Below, in pieces: positions 7,886 through 17,700 of a DNA stretch of 64,000 nt (its first letter is position 1; each line of letters begins with the position of its first letter). This DNA comes from Chloroflexi bacterium UBA6077 (lineage in GTDB: Bacteria > Chloroflexota > UBA6077), in the NCBI GenBank assembly GCA_002436065.1, contig DIXP01000038.1, forward strand, positions 131,343 through 195,342. Reading direction: 5' to 3'. The translations under genes were made by a program, and so were the position numbers. A model generated the notes under the pieces. That model worked only from the letters and a program-made list of their open reading frames with translations. It was not told the origin of the DNA and ran no database searches.

Positions 7886-9254
7886 CGGGCTCCCCACGTC
7901 GAATATCGACCGGGCTGCCGAGCGCGCGCTGCGCGAGGAGATAAGAGCGGCGGTGGGCCGCCTCTTGGGCGAACGGCAGCTGCTGGCGCCCGGGCGGGAG
8001 GACGAGGAACGCATTCGAGCCCTGATCCGGGATCGGGTGGAGACCTACCAGCGGCGAGCTGCGACGACCAACGCTCCGCTTCTCGTGGACCCCGAGGGGG
8101 TCGAGCAGCGGCTTTTCGATGGGCTGCTCCGGCTGGGCATCCTCCAGCCCTTGATCGAGGCGCCCGAGGTGGAAGAGATCATCTGCAACGGGCCGAACCG
8201 GATCTTCGTCATCGAGGACGGCCGGAAGCGGCTCCTTCCCGACCTCTACTTCGACGACGACGAGGAGCTGCGCCAGCTGGTCAAACGCCTGATCGGGCCG
8301 CTTGGGCGACGACTGGACGAGTCCTCGCCCATGGTGGACGCGCGACTCCCCGACGGCTCGCGCCTCAACGCCGCCATCCCGCCGGCCACGATCCGCTGGT
8401 GCAGCCTGACGATCCGCAAGTTCATCCTGCGCGCCCACTCGCTGGAGCATCTCGTCCAGCTCGCCACCCTCACCAAGTCGGCCGCCCAGTTCCTCGACGC
8501 GGCCGTACAGGCCGGGGTCAACATCCTGGTGAGCGGCCCCACCGGCGCCGGCAAGACCACCGTGCTGAATGCCCTGGGGGCCTCCATCGCCTCGCTCGAC
8601 GAGCGGGTGATCACCGTCGAGGAGGTAGCCGAGCTCCAGCTCGAGCGGCAGCTGCCCGATTGTGTCGCGCTCCAGGCCCGCGCCGGCAACGTCGAGGGGG
8701 CCGGCGAGATCCGCATCCGGGACCTGGTGCGCAACGCCCTGCGCATGCGGCCAACCCGGATCGTCGTCGGCGAGGTGCGAGGCGCCGAGGCGCTGGACAT
8801 GCTGCTGGCCATGAACACCGGCCACGAAGGGTCGCTCACGACGATCCACGGGAACTCCCCGCGCGACGCCCTGGACCGACTGGCGACGCTGGCGATGATG
8901 GCAGAAGAGCGGCTATCCGGCGAGGCGCTGACGAAGATGGTGGCCCGCACCATCGAGCTGGTCTTGCAGCTGCGGTTCGAGCCCCGGACGGGCCGTCGGC
9001 GGCTGGTGAGCATCTTCGAGGTGACCGGGCTGGAGGGCAACGTGGTCACCGGCCAGGATCTCTGGCTGCTCGATCCCCAGCGGGATCGGCTGGCCTGGAC
9101 CGGTCTCCAGCCGCGCTGTCTGGCGAAGATGGGGAGTAAAGGAGTGTCCTACGCTCTGCCGCAGGTGCTCGAGGAGGGGCGCCGAGGGATGATGGCGTCG
9201 GGCGAAAAACCCTCGACGATGTGGCCAGGTAACTCCCAGGTAACTCCCAGTTAA
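7857..9254 (+). CDS. cpaF: CpaF/TadA secretion ATPase
   Basis: The hexameric ATPase that powers Flp pilus assembly. The 465-residue protein starts at ATG 7857 with AAAGGAG at good spacing; the upstream in-frame ATG lies inside the previous gene. Visible motifs are an N-terminal docking domain, VEEIICNGPNRIFV, Walker A SGPTGAGKTT (about residues 225-234), the Asp-box region, Walker B IVVGEVRGAEALDMLLAM and the His-box TGHEGSLTTIHGN. All catalytic elements of a type II/IV secretion ATPase are present. The final ~45 residues are unusual and poorly conserved. The gene is followed by 53 noncoding bases containing a repeated ggtaactccca, then tadB. Confidence 0.93.
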   Translation: MASTLPASANGLPTSNIDRAAERALREEIRAAVGRLLGERQLLAPGREDEERIRALIRDRVETYQRRAATTNAPLLVDPEGVEQRLFDGLLRLGILQPLIEAPEVEEIICNGPNRIFVIEDGRKRLLPDLYFDDDEELRQLVKRLIGPLGRRLDESSPMVDARLPDGSRLNAAIPPATIRWCSLTIRKFILRAHSLEHLVQLATLTKSAAQFLDAAVQAGVNILVSGPTGAGKTTVLNALGASIASLDERVITVEEVAELQLERQLPDCVALQARAGNVEGAGEIRIRDLVRNALRMRPTRIVVGEVRGAEALDMLLAMNTGHEGSLTTIHGNSPRDALDRLATLAMMAEERLSGEALTKMVARTIELVLQLRFEPRTGRRRLVSIFEVTGLEGNVVTGQDLWLLDPQRDRLAWTGLQPRCLAKMGSKGVSYALPQVLEEGRRGMMASGEKPSTMWPGNSQVTPS

Positions 9255-9307
9255 TCGAGGGTGGCTAGAGTGAGATCAGGAGTCGACGTGGGAAGGAGGT
9301 ACGGGCG

Positions 9308-10168
9308 ATGATCCCGCTGCTGCTATCCATCGCCTTCGGATCGGCGATCTACCTGCTGTACGAGGGGCTCACGAACCCGCGTCCGCCGTCGTCCGAGAAA
9401 TGGCGGCTGCGGGGTGTCGAGGAGTTCCTGATCCGCGCCGGGCTCCGTGAGGTGTCGCCCCGGGGCTTCGTCGCCTTCTCCCTGGGAGCCGGCGCCGTGG
9501 TGGGTGGGGCCACCTATCTCCTCCTGGGCTGGGGCGTCGTCAGTGGGATGGCGGCTGGACTGGCCGTGACGGCTCCCACGGCTTACTACGTCCAGCGCCA
9601 CGACCGCAGGCGCGCAGCTCTCCAGGTCGGGCTGGTCGAGGCGATCGGGCAGCTCCGAGACGGGATCCGTACCGGGCTCTCCGTTCAGGAAGCCCTGGTG
9701 GGGTTGGCCCGCAGCGGCCCGGAGGCCCTCCGGCCCGAGTTCACTATCCTGGTGAGGGAGATGCGGCTGGTCGGCTTCGAGCCCTCGGTCGCTGCGATGC
9801 GCGAACGGCTGGCCGATCCGGTCTTCGACGTGCTGGCGGCCACACTGCTGCTCAACGACCGGCTGGGCGGGCGCAACGTGAGCCAGGTGCTCGACCGTCT
9901 CGCCCATGCGACCCGTGCCGAGCTGCTGGTCCAGCAGGAGATCCGAGCCTTCCAGGCTAGGAACGTCTTGTCGGCGCGGATCGTCGCGGCCGTGCCGCTG
10001 GTGATGCTGATCGTCCTTCGGCAGGTCAACCCCGGGTACCTGGCGATGTTCGACGATTGGTCCGGACAGATGCTGCTGGCAGGTTGCGTGCTGAGCGTGG
10101 CGCTGGGATACGGCGCCATGCTCTGGATGACTCGACTGCCGAGCGAGGGGAGGGTCCTGCGGCCATGA
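9308..10168 (+). CDS. tadB: TadB-like inner-membrane platform protein
   Basis: A 286-residue type II secretion F-domain protein. There are two N-terminal membrane helices, a cytoplasmic F domain containing GLVEAIGQLRDGIRTGLSVQEAL, and two C-terminal helices. TadB and TadC form the platform onto which the ATPase docks and pilin is added. A strong GGAGG precedes the ATG at 9308. The stop overlaps the next start as ATGA, so tadB and tadC are translationally coupled. Confidence 0.9.
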   Translation: MIPLLLSIAFGSAIYLLYEGLTNPRPPSSEKWRLRGVEEFLIRAGLREVSPRGFVAFSLGAGAVVGGATYLLLGWGVVSGMAAGLAVTAPTAYYVQRHDRRRAALQVGLVEAIGQLRDGIRTGLSVQEALVGLARSGPEALRPEFTILVREMRLVGFEPSVAAMRERLADPVFDVLAATLLLNDRLGGRNVSQVLDRLAHATRAELLVQQEIRAFQARNVLSARIVAAVPLVMLIVLRQVNPGYLAMFDDWSGQMLLAGCVLSVALGYGAMLWMTRLPSEGRVLRP

Positions 10169-11151
10169 ATCTACCCATGATCACTCTCGATACGGGAGCG
10201 CTGGATCCGCGCCTCCTGATCTGGCCGCTGCTCTTCGGACTGGGAGTCTACCTGCTGCTCACGGCCCAGCCCATTGGTCGGCCGAGGCCGGACCTGGCCG
10301 AGAGGCTGCGGCGGCTCGACGTGGAGGAGCGGATTCGCGCGGAGGTCGTCGGGCAGGACCGGCCTCGGCCGGTCTTCGCCTCGGCCCTGCTGGAGGGAAT
10401 GCTGCGCCCGATGCTGGACGATCTGGGCCGTCTTCTCCGGTCCGTCCTCGAGCGGTTCGGGCTGGGAGGCGGGCAAGAGCTGGAGCGCAAGCTGGGGATC
10501 GCCCGGCCAGGGGTGGAGCCGGCCCAGTTCTTCGGTGAGAAGGTGGCCTCGGCTCTGATCGGGCTGGGGCTCTTCCCCCTGATGAACGGCCTCGGCACCC
10601 ATCCCTTCGGCGTCTGGCCCGTCTGGACGTGGCTGGCCGGCTTGGCCGTGGGGTTCCTGGCACCGGACTGGGAGCTGGAGCGGCGACTGGCAGCCCGACG
10701 TACCCAGGTGGTGATGGAGCTGCCGATCCTTCTGGACATGCTGGCCATCGCCGCCTCGGCCGGGCTCGCCCTGGAGCAGGGGCTATCCGTGGTGGCGCGC
10801 CAGAGCCAGGGAGCGGTCGCGCGGGAGCTTGGGCAGGTGATTCGGGAGATGGCGCTCGGCCAGCGCTCGGTCGTCGAGGCGCTGGAGGCGATGGCGGAGC
10901 GCAACGCCGTCCCCGAGCTCACCAGCCTCGCCGGCCAGCTGCGCGCGGCCCACGAGCAGGGCATCCCCTTGGTGCAGACGCTTTCGACCCAGGCCGAGGC
11001 GCTCCGAGAGAAGAAGAGACTCCGCGTCGTCGAGGAGGGCGGAAAGGCCAGCGTCCGCATGGTCCTGCCTGTCGCGCTCTTCATCCTGCCGGTCCTGTTC
11101 GTGGTGCTGCTGCTTCCCGCGACGTTGGAGCTGATGCACCTGGGTGGCTAG
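10165..11151 (+). CDS. tadC: TadC-like inner-membrane platform protein
   Basis: A 328-residue partner of TadB with the same F-domain architecture. It shows VVMELPILLDMLAIAASAGLALEQGL and LAGQLRAAHEQGIPLVQTLSTQAEALREKKRLRVVEEGGKA, followed by a hydrophobic C-terminus. The second block is a typical TadC signature. The start at ATG 10165 uses the four-base ATGA overlap with tadB. An upstream in-frame extension exists but would lie entirely within tadB. The pilin gene follows after 92 bases, a spacing that could carry its own ribosome site or processing site. Confidence 0.9.
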   Translation: MNLPMITLDTGALDPRLLIWPLLFGLGVYLLLTAQPIGRPRPDLAERLRRLDVEERIRAEVVGQDRPRPVFASALLEGMLRPMLDDLGRLLRSVLERFGLGGGQELERKLGIARPGVEPAQFFGEKVASALIGLGLFPLMNGLGTHPFGVWPVWTWLAGLAVGFLAPDWELERRLAARRTQVVMELPILLDMLAIAASAGLALEQGLSVVARQSQGAVARELGQVIREMALGQRSVVEALEAMAERNAVPELTSLAGQLRAAHEQGIPLVQTLSTQAEALREKKRLRVVEEGGKASVRMVLPVALFILPVLFVVLLLPATLELMHLGG

Positions 11152-11243
11152 GGATCGCTGGATACCGTGTCGCGCCTCGCAAGTGCGGCACGGAGGGAAA
11201 TCAAGTGCGACATGGAAGGAAACGCAGTGAGGAGGTTTCGAGT

Positions 11244-11462
11244 ATGTGGCCGAGGGTAGTGGTTTTTCATCTGAACATGGCCCTGGCACGGCTCGGATGG
11301 CCAGGGCGTCGGTCTGGCGAGTCGGGCCAGTCCATGGTGGAGTACGCCATCGTAGCCGCTCTGATCGCTATCATAGCGATGGCGGCCATCCAGGCCCTGG
11401 GCGAGGGCATCGCCGAGGTGTTCCAGAGGATCCTGGCTCACATCCAGAGCATAGGCAGCTAG
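11244..11462 (+). CDS. flp: Flp/Fap-type major pilin
   Basis: A 72-residue prepilin. The leader ends in ESG and is followed by QSMVEYAIVAALIAIIAM, the Flp signature in which Glu at +5 and Tyr at +6 of the mature protein precede a hydrophobic helix. The predicted cleavage is after that Gly (about residue 28). The leader of ~28 residues is longer than usual. The start at ATG 11244 has GAGGAGG nine bases upstream. This is the expected structural subunit of the pilus built by the surrounding genes. Its maturation needs a TadV/CpaA prepilin peptidase, but the only one visible here is broken (18459-20820). Confidence 0.92.
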   Translation: MWPRVVVFHLNMALARLGWPGRRSGESGQSMVEYAIVAALIAIIAMAAIQALGEGIAEVFQRILAHIQSIGS

Positions 11463-11467
11463 CCAGG

Positions 11468-11890
11468 ATGGACGGACAGGTCCGAGGGGGAAGGCCAACT
11501 CACTCGTCCGAGTGGGGACAGTCGACGGTCGAGGTCGCGGTTGCCTTTCCACTTCTGCTGATGGCGGCCCTCGGGCTCCTGCAGTTCGCGCTGTTCTACC
11601 ATGCTCAGAACGTGGTGATGGGGGCCGTCCAGGACGGTGCTCGGATAGCAGCCGCGGAGGATCGGACCCTCGACGACGGGGTTGCCGTCGCCGAGGCTCT
11701 GCTGAACGCCGGCCTGGGCGAAAGTGCTGGCGCAGTCACCGTGTGGGGAATCGACGGTGGCGATGCCGTGGCTATCGAGGCTCGGGGGAGCCTGCGGATG
11801 ATAATTCCGTGGGTTGCAGACGCTACGCTTCCCTTGTGGGCGCGGTCAGTGGTAAGCAAGGAGGGTTTCAGAGTTGGACTGTCCCCTTAG
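11468..11890 (+). CDS. TadE-like minor pseudopilin 1
   Basis: 140 residues from ATG 11468, six bases after the pilin stop. The N-terminal GQSTVEVAVAFPLLLMAALGLLQFALFYHAQNVV is the TadE/TadG-like leader and helix, with Glu five residues after the Gly and a long hydrophobic stretch. The rest is a small extracytoplasmic domain. TadE-like proteins are processed by the same peptidase and act as minor pilins. The 3' end overlaps the next gene by 17 bases. The ribosome site is weak, which suggests coupling to flp. Confidence 0.82.
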   Translation: MDGQVRGGRPTHSSEWGQSTVEVAVAFPLLLMAALGLLQFALFYHAQNVVMGAVQDGARIAAAEDRTLDDGVAVAEALLNAGLGESAGAVTVWGIDGGDAVAIEARGSLRMIIPWVADATLPLWARSVVSKEGFRVGLSP

Positions 11891-12335
11891 GCGACTGGAC
11901 CGGAGTGGCCAGCGTCGGTCCGGATGGCAGCGAGGCCAGGCGCTGATCGAGACGGCCCTGATGATCCCGATGCTGCTGCTTCTGGCCTTCGGCGTGGTCG
12001 GGGTCGGCCGGGTGGCGCAGGGCCAGATGGGGGTCAGCGCCGTAGCGCGGGAGACGGCGAGAGCCGCGGCCCTCGCCGATAGCCCGGCGGAGGCATCCCT
12101 ACGGGGACTGGCCCGGGGGCAGGATGTCGCGGCCGGCTACCGGCTCACCAACGGCTCCCTGCAGCTCACCGTCGACCCGGGCTCTCTGGCCCGGGGGTCA
12201 CCGGTCCAGGCCGCCGCGCGGTACGAGGTGACGCTGGACGATCTGCCGCTGCTCGGCTGGGTGCGCGTCCCCGTCGGCAGCGTCCATCTCGAGCGGACGG
12301 ATCTGTACCGGAGCCGCTGGCCGCAGGGAGGGTGA
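11874..12335 (+). CDS. TadE-like minor pseudopilin 2
   Basis: 153 residues starting at TTG 11874 inside the end of the preceding gene. It carries RGQALIETALMIPMLLLLAFGVVGVGRVAQGQMGVSAVARETARAAA, the TadE signature with Glu at +5 and a single membrane helix, followed by a short extracytoplasmic domain. The stop overlaps the next GTG start as GTGA. The three TadE/G-like genes in a row are diverged paralogues rather than recent copies. Confidence 0.82.
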   Translation: MDCPLRRLDRSGQRRSGWQRGQALIETALMIPMLLLLAFGVVGVGRVAQGQMGVSAVARETARAAALADSPAEASLRGLARGQDVAAGYRLTNGSLQLTVDPGSLARGSPVQAAARYEVTLDDLPLLGWVRVPVGSVHLERTDLYRSRWPQGG

Positions 12336-12805
12336 TCGTGAAGTGGCGGCTACATGGGGGCCTGAACCGCAAAGCTCTCTTGGGCGGTGAGCAGGCAGGC
12401 CAGGCCGTCGTCTGGGTCGCAGTGATGCTGCCGCTCTTCCTATCGGTGGTGGGCCTTGCGGCCGACGGCGGCATCGTCTTCAGCGCGAGGCGCGAGCTGC
12501 AGAACGTGGCGGACTCGGCAGCCAGGGCGGGTGCGATGCAGGTGGATCAGCAGGTCTATCGTGCGAGCTCGGGAGCGACGGTCGTGCTCGACCTCGCGGG
12601 CGCGCGGCAGGTCGCGGCGCAGTATGTAGCCAGCCAGGGACCGGAGATGGTGGCGGCGATCGCGGCCGATTCGCGACAGGTCGTGGTCCAGGTCGGGCGC
12701 GAGGTGCCGACGAGCTTCCTGCGGCTGGTGGGGATAGACGCTGTGCACGTCACCGCCACGGCTTCGGCCGGGGTGCGATACGGTGTCGAGAGCGGCAATC
12801 CTTAG
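12332..12805 (+). CDS. TadG-like pseudopilin with von-Willebrand-type leader region
   Basis: 157 residues from GTG 12332. The stretch GQAVVWVAVMLPLFLSVVGLAADGGIVFSARRELQNVADSAARAGA is the putative Flp pilus-assembly TadG N-terminus: a hydrophobic helix followed by the L-N-ADSAARAGA motif. The C-terminal domain is short (VTATASAGVRYG end), so this is a TadG-like protein without the large vWA domain of proteobacterial TadG. It is the third of three minor subunits encoded together. Confidence 0.8.
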   Translation: MIVKWRLHGGLNRKALLGGEQAGQAVVWVAVMLPLFLSVVGLAADGGIVFSARRELQNVADSAARAGAMQVDQQVYRASSGATVVLDLAGARQVAAQYVASQGPEMVAAIAADSRQVVVQVGREVPTSFLRLVGIDAVHVTATASAGVRYGVESGNP

Positions 12806-12818
12806 GCGGAGGTGGAGA

Positions 12819-13541
12819 ATGGGACCTGAAGAAGCGATGAACCAGGCTACTCCTCACGATAGCGTCGGGCAGGGGCGTCGCCGTCCATACTGGATCGTTG
12901 GTCTGGCTCTGTTCGGGCTGGTGGTGGTCCTTCTGGCCGGTGCCTTCCTGCTGGACAGGCAGTTTCGGCCGGCAGTGGGTGTCGAGTCTCCACCGGCTGT
13001 CGCGGCCACCGGCGAGCCGACCGATGCACCCGTGGCGATCGTCCCTCCGACGACGGAAGCTACACCACCAACAGGACAACCCACGCTGCCGCCAACCGCC
13101 AGCGCGGCATCGGCAGTTCCCACCACAGCGGGGACTCCTGGTGGGCTGCGAGTGGCAACGTCACCGCTGGAGCTTGAGATCGAGGCGGCGTACTTGCGCT
13201 ACTGGGAGATTCGATCCGAGGCCCTTTTCAACTTGGACCCCACACGATTGCCCGAGGTCATGGCAGGAGCAGAGCTTGAGCGTACTCGCGCTGAGATAGT
13301 TGGCCTCAGGGACCAGGGAAGAGCCGCGAAGATCGTTGTCGAGCACCGAATTGCGTTCTTGAGAGTGAGTGATAGCAGAGCTGAGCTGTACGACGAGTAT
13401 TTCAACAAGAGCTACCTTGTAGACACACAGACAAAGCAGCCAGTGCAGCCACCGGGGTCAGGTGGAATCGCGAAGATCTCGTACCAACTTGAGAAAGGTG
13501 ACGGGGTCTGGAGGGTGGTAGATGGAATGCGGCACGATTAG
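12819..13541 (+). CDS. single-pass exported protein with NTF2/IMS-like C-terminal domain, unknown function
   Basis: About 240 residues. The chosen start is ATG 12819 with GGAGGTGGAG directly upstream. A membrane helix at about residues 26-46 (WIVGLALFGLVVVLLAGAFLL) is followed by a Pro/Thr/Ala-rich linker to about residue 125. The globular part begins LEIEAAYLRYWEIRSEAL and ends ISYQLEKGDGVWRVVDGM. That is the length and secondary-structure rhythm of NTF2-like/IMS domains that end in a DG-W-V strand. I recognise no specific family. Its position between the pseudopilins and the LysM protein suggests an envelope-side accessory of the pilus. Confidence 0.6.
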   Translation: MGPEEAMNQATPHDSVGQGRRRPYWIVGLALFGLVVVLLAGAFLLDRQFRPAVGVESPPAVAATGEPTDAPVAIVPPTTEATPPTGQPTLPPTASAASAVPTTAGTPGGLRVATSPLELEIEAAYLRYWEIRSEALFNLDPTRLPEVMAGAELERTRAEIVGLRDQGRAAKIVVEHRIAFLRVSDSRAELYDEYFNKSYLVDTQTKQPVQPPGSGGIAKISYQLEKGDGVWRVVDGMRHD

Positions 13542-14700
13542 GTCACAGTACAAATCAACGGCTTTCCTGCTGGTCCTGGCATCACTGGCTCTACCATTCA
13601 TCGCGCCTATGACTGTCCTTGCCGCTGACCGGGATGATAACTACTGGCCAGATGACAACAAGCCAGGAGCGAAAGCCCGGGTCGAAAGCAGGGTCGAAAG
13701 CCGGCCGGATGGCGTGTACATCCACATCTCGGTGCGCCAGACAGTGCCCGGCATGCGCCGTTCTGGGGACTCGGACGAGGCGAGAATGCACCTGACCGGC
13801 TCTCAGCCGTCGACGACCGGCAGCTCCGGCTCAAACGGTGCCTCCACAACTGCGACCGATTCCAGGGAGAACACTACGAGCGCGACCAACCCCGGTCGCA
13901 GTTGGACCGACAAGACCGGCCATCACTGGGAGAGCCCAACCGGGCAGATAGTTACGGCGACACCACCCAACATCAGCACGGCGACCCGAGAGTCGTGGGT
14001 CGAGCAGCTCCGGCAGCACGAAGACGAGACCCCGTACCTGCTGTACGTGGACGACCAGTTCGATGGGATCGTCTGGGTGCCACAATCCTCCAACGGCGAC
14101 AATGTCACCATAGGGCCGGAGCCGGATAGCTCGCCCCCGCCAGATACGGTGGTTTCAGGCAACGGGAGTAGCACGGATCCCCGCGAGGTCGCCCTCGATG
14201 CCCTCGGACATGCGCCGCTGCCCAACATCCAGATCCGCACTAACCCGGCGCTCGGCCTGGTCGCCATGCCGGGCTGGTTCTGGGTCGAGGGCTACGATGG
14301 CTCGCCCTTCGGCACATCGCGGACGGTGGACGTCCCGCCCGAGGTGGGTCCCGAGGTTCCCACCTCGGTGGTGCCGGCGAACGACCCTCGCCGACAGGGG
14401 AGCTCCTTCACCGTCGACGTGCGTATCTGGCCAACCAGATACGAGTGGGGCTTCGGCGATGGCGCCAGTGTGGTGAATCTGTCCCTGGGCAAGCCGTATC
14501 CGGAGCCGTCGGATGTTCAGCACACCTACGAGTACTCGTCGCTGCGCTTCCCGAGCGGTTTCCCTGTATGGCTCACCGTCGATTTCGGGGCCGAGTTCCG
14601 GGTCGACGGCGGGCCGCCTCAGGGGCTGCCGACGATTCGGCGGACCTACGAGGGCAGCTACCGGGTCCAGGAGGTCCAGCCGGTCCTGACCAGCCGGTGA
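13522..14700 (+). CDS. secreted pilus-locus protein with PKD-like segment, unknown function
   Basis: 392 residues with a signal peptide (hydrophobic FLLVLASLALPFIAP, Ala-Ala cleavage region near residue 34). A Ser/Thr/Asn-rich low-complexity stretch follows at about residues 85-130. A C-terminal region contains TRYEWGFGDGA...YPEPSDVQHTYEYSS, the W-FGDG...HTY pattern of PKD folds. The start overlaps the previous gene by 20 bases. Proteins of this general form accompany Tad loci in Chloroflexota and actinobacteria and may decorate the pilus or cell wall (inference). Confidence 0.65.
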   Translation: MECGTIRSQYKSTAFLLVLASLALPFIAPMTVLAADRDDNYWPDDNKPGAKARVESRVESRPDGVYIHISVRQTVPGMRRSGDSDEARMHLTGSQPSTTGSSGSNGASTTATDSRENTTSATNPGRSWTDKTGHHWESPTGQIVTATPPNISTATRESWVEQLRQHEDETPYLLYVDDQFDGIVWVPQSSNGDNVTIGPEPDSSPPPDTVVSGNGSSTDPREVALDALGHAPLPNIQIRTNPALGLVAMPGWFWVEGYDGSPFGTSRTVDVPPEVGPEVPTSVVPANDPRRQGSSFTVDVRIWPTRYEWGFGDGASVVNLSLGKPYPEPSDVQHTYEYSSLRFPSGFPVWLTVDFGAEFRVDGGPPQGLPTIRRTYEGSYRVQEVQPVLTSR

Positions 14701-14722
14701 TGCGTCCGAGAGGAGGGAAAGC

Positions 14723-17700
14723 ATGGATAGGACGAGTTCTATCGACCAGGCGCGGCAGCAGCCGGGATATCTCGGCCTGGTGGGGCTGATCGTCGGGCTG
14801 GCCCTCGGCGCGCTGGCCCTGTACGTGGCGGCCGGGCCTCCCCATCTGCCTCGGGAGCTGCCGGACTGGGACATCGTCGTCCTCACGCTGCAAGGATCCT
14901 CGGTGCCGCTGGATGTCCTCGCGTACGTCCTCACAACCGCGGCCTGGGCAGTATGGTTCTGGATCATCGTCTCGCTAGCGCTGCGCCTGGTCGTCGTCGG
15001 CGCCGACGCCCTGACCCGCGGGGCCACTTGGACCAGGACACTCCGGGCCCTCTCCGACCGGATCACGCTGCCCGTGGTGCGGCGGCTCGTCGACGGGGCA
15101 ATCGTGGCGATCATCGTCGTCAACCTGGCTGCCCGACCAGCGCCGAGCGCGTCTGCGGCTTCCCTGATGCCGAGCACCGTGGTCACGGCGATTCACGAGT
15201 CGGGGGAGTCGCGGGCAGATATCTCGGAGGTGCAGCAGGACGGTGAGCAGCGGCCCATCGAGTACACCGTCCAGCCCGGCGACACGCTCTGGGCTATCGC
15301 GGAGCGGCTCTATGGCACTGGCCACGAGTACCCGCGGCTGGTCGAGGCCAACGCAGGGCGGCAGATGCCAGATGGCCGGCGCTTCACCAAAGCCGGTGTC
15401 ATTCACCCCGGCTGGGTTCTGGTTGTTCCCCTCCCGGCCCGTGCCGTAGAGGAGGTCGGCGGACACGCCTACTACGTGGTCGAGGAGGGCGACACCCTGC
15501 GCGGCATCGCTGCCCGCCTTCTCGGGGACGAAGCTCGCTGGCAGACCATCTTCGACCTGAACTGTGGCGCGGCCAGGCTTGAAGACGGTCGAGTGCTGAG
15601 GGATCCCGATCTCATCTGGCCTGGACTTCGGCTCCGAGTATCCTCCGCAACGCAGGGAAGTGCCGAGAATCCCTCCGCATCAGTCGAAGGGAGTCCCACC
15701 CTAACCGGCGACGCGCCCGACGCCGCGCCAGCGCCGACGCCCAGCCCGGTCAGTCCGCTTGCCGACGCCACGGCAGCGGCCATCGAGTCCACCACGGTTC
15801 CAACACCTACCCCCACGGCCACGTCATTCGTGGCCGGCGAGCCTGAACCAACTTCGACCGAGGGCGCAGTATCGGAACTGCTCTATGGTGTCGCCGGAAT
15901 GGCCGCCGTCGGTGGCGCGGTGCTCCTCGCCCGACGACGGGTCCGGCGGAGCCTGAGCGAGCCGCCCATTCCCACGGAGTGCGAGCCACCCCCGAGCGAT
16001 GACTTCGCCGAGGCCGAGTTCGCCCGCGTGCTCACACATCAGCTTCACGGCGGCGAGGTGGAGCCGGTAGTCCTGATCGCCCAACACGCCCTCCGGTTCC
16101 TCTCCGAGCACGGGCTGGACGACGTCGCGGTGATCACGGCGCGCCAGGGTCGCAATTTGACTGCGTTGACGCTCAGCACGGGGCTGCTCGCCCAACCCCG
16201 CTTGCTGGAGCTTGTCGAGCGGTTCGCCTCTCGCCTCGGTGGCAAGGCCCTCACCTCGCTGACGCCCGACCACGACGTCCTGCTGCAGATGGCCGGCCCC
16301 AGGCTGGTCGGGCTGCTCACGCCATCTCCTGACGGACGAGTCGAGGCGCCCTGCTTGCTCCCGCTGGGCGTGCTTCCGAAGGGCGACACCGTCTATGCCA
16401 ACTGGCACGAGCTCGGCCACGTCCTCATCGCCGGCCTGCCGGGTGGTGGAGCCGAAGCGGTTCTCACCAGCGTCATCAGCGCCCTGGTCTCGCACTGCCG
16501 CCCGGAGGAGCTGCGCCTGTGGACCGTTGCCAGCCGCCGGAATGTGCCGACCCAGCTGCAGCACCTCCCCCACCAGTGCAGCGGTCTTGTCGATCCGGGC
16601 GACCACGCGCAGGTGAACCGGGTTCTCGATCACGTGCGGACCGAGCTCGTGCGCCGAATGCGAGCAGCGGAGGAAGGCCCTGGCAAAGAAGTGACTACTC
16701 GGCGAGCCGAGCCCGAGGTCGTGCTCGTGATCGGCGAGGTGGGCGAAGTCGAGGACGATGGGGCTACACTCGATCTGATCGGTGTCCATGGGCCGGAGCA
16801 CGGCGTGCGTCTGCTGGCCGCGACCACCGACGCGGCTGCCCTCGGCGAAGACGTGCTGGCGCATTTCGGAACCCGCCTGGTGCTCCAAACCCTCGACGAT
16901 GGCGAGAGCATCAAGCTGGTGGGCCAGCCGAACGCGGCCGACCTGGGCAGCGGCGATCTGCTCTTCCGCATCGACGGCCGGCTGCCGGTGAGAGCCCGCG
17001 GCTTCCGCGTCTCTGCCGATCACCTCGGCGAGTTGGTGCGGCTGACACGCGGGGCTTACAGCGATCGCCCTTCCGCGACAGCGACCACAGCGATCGGACC
17101 CGACACGGCAGAGGCGGAGGTGCTCCCCGGTGGGGATGAGGGCTCGGTGGGGCCAGATGGAGAGGACGTCACCGCCAGAGGACTCGAAGGCGGCTCATCC
17201 GAGTCCGTGGTTGAGAATACGGGACGGCCACCATCACTAGTAGTCGATCACGGGGCATCGCGAACGAGGGACGGCTTCGCGACGTCCGCCACTGTGGACG
17301 CCGTGGTTCTTCTCCAAGGAGCCCCGGATGCGGTGCCGGTCGGGGCTCCACCGGAGGACGAGCAACCGTCCAACGAGCACCAAAGCGCCATCCTGCCGGC
17401 GGAGGCCGCCGCGATCGAGTCTGGAGAACCGTCGGCCTCGACAGAGGTCGAGGACACGGCCGATGGGCACTCGGTCAGGGTCGGGGTGTTGGAAGCGACA
17501 GTAGCCGCAGACGGACGTCCGGATAACGACGAGCCTGCCGCAGGCGGAGCGCTGGTGCATGTCACATGCTTCGGCGAATTCGTCGTGAGCAACGGTGACC
17601 ACGAGATCGAGCCGTCGATCGATGACCGCGTCTGCTTCAAGTCCTTCGAGCTGCTGGCGTTCCTGGCAAGCCATCCGGACGGAGCAGTATCCAAGGATAG

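Noticed and set aside
13591..17023. Long open frames on the minus strand across the pilus operon (for example 14155-15186 and 15824-17023)
   Set aside because: They are antisense shadows in GC-rich DNA: no family signatures, Arg/Pro/Ser-rich translations, and the plus-strand frames are clearly coding.
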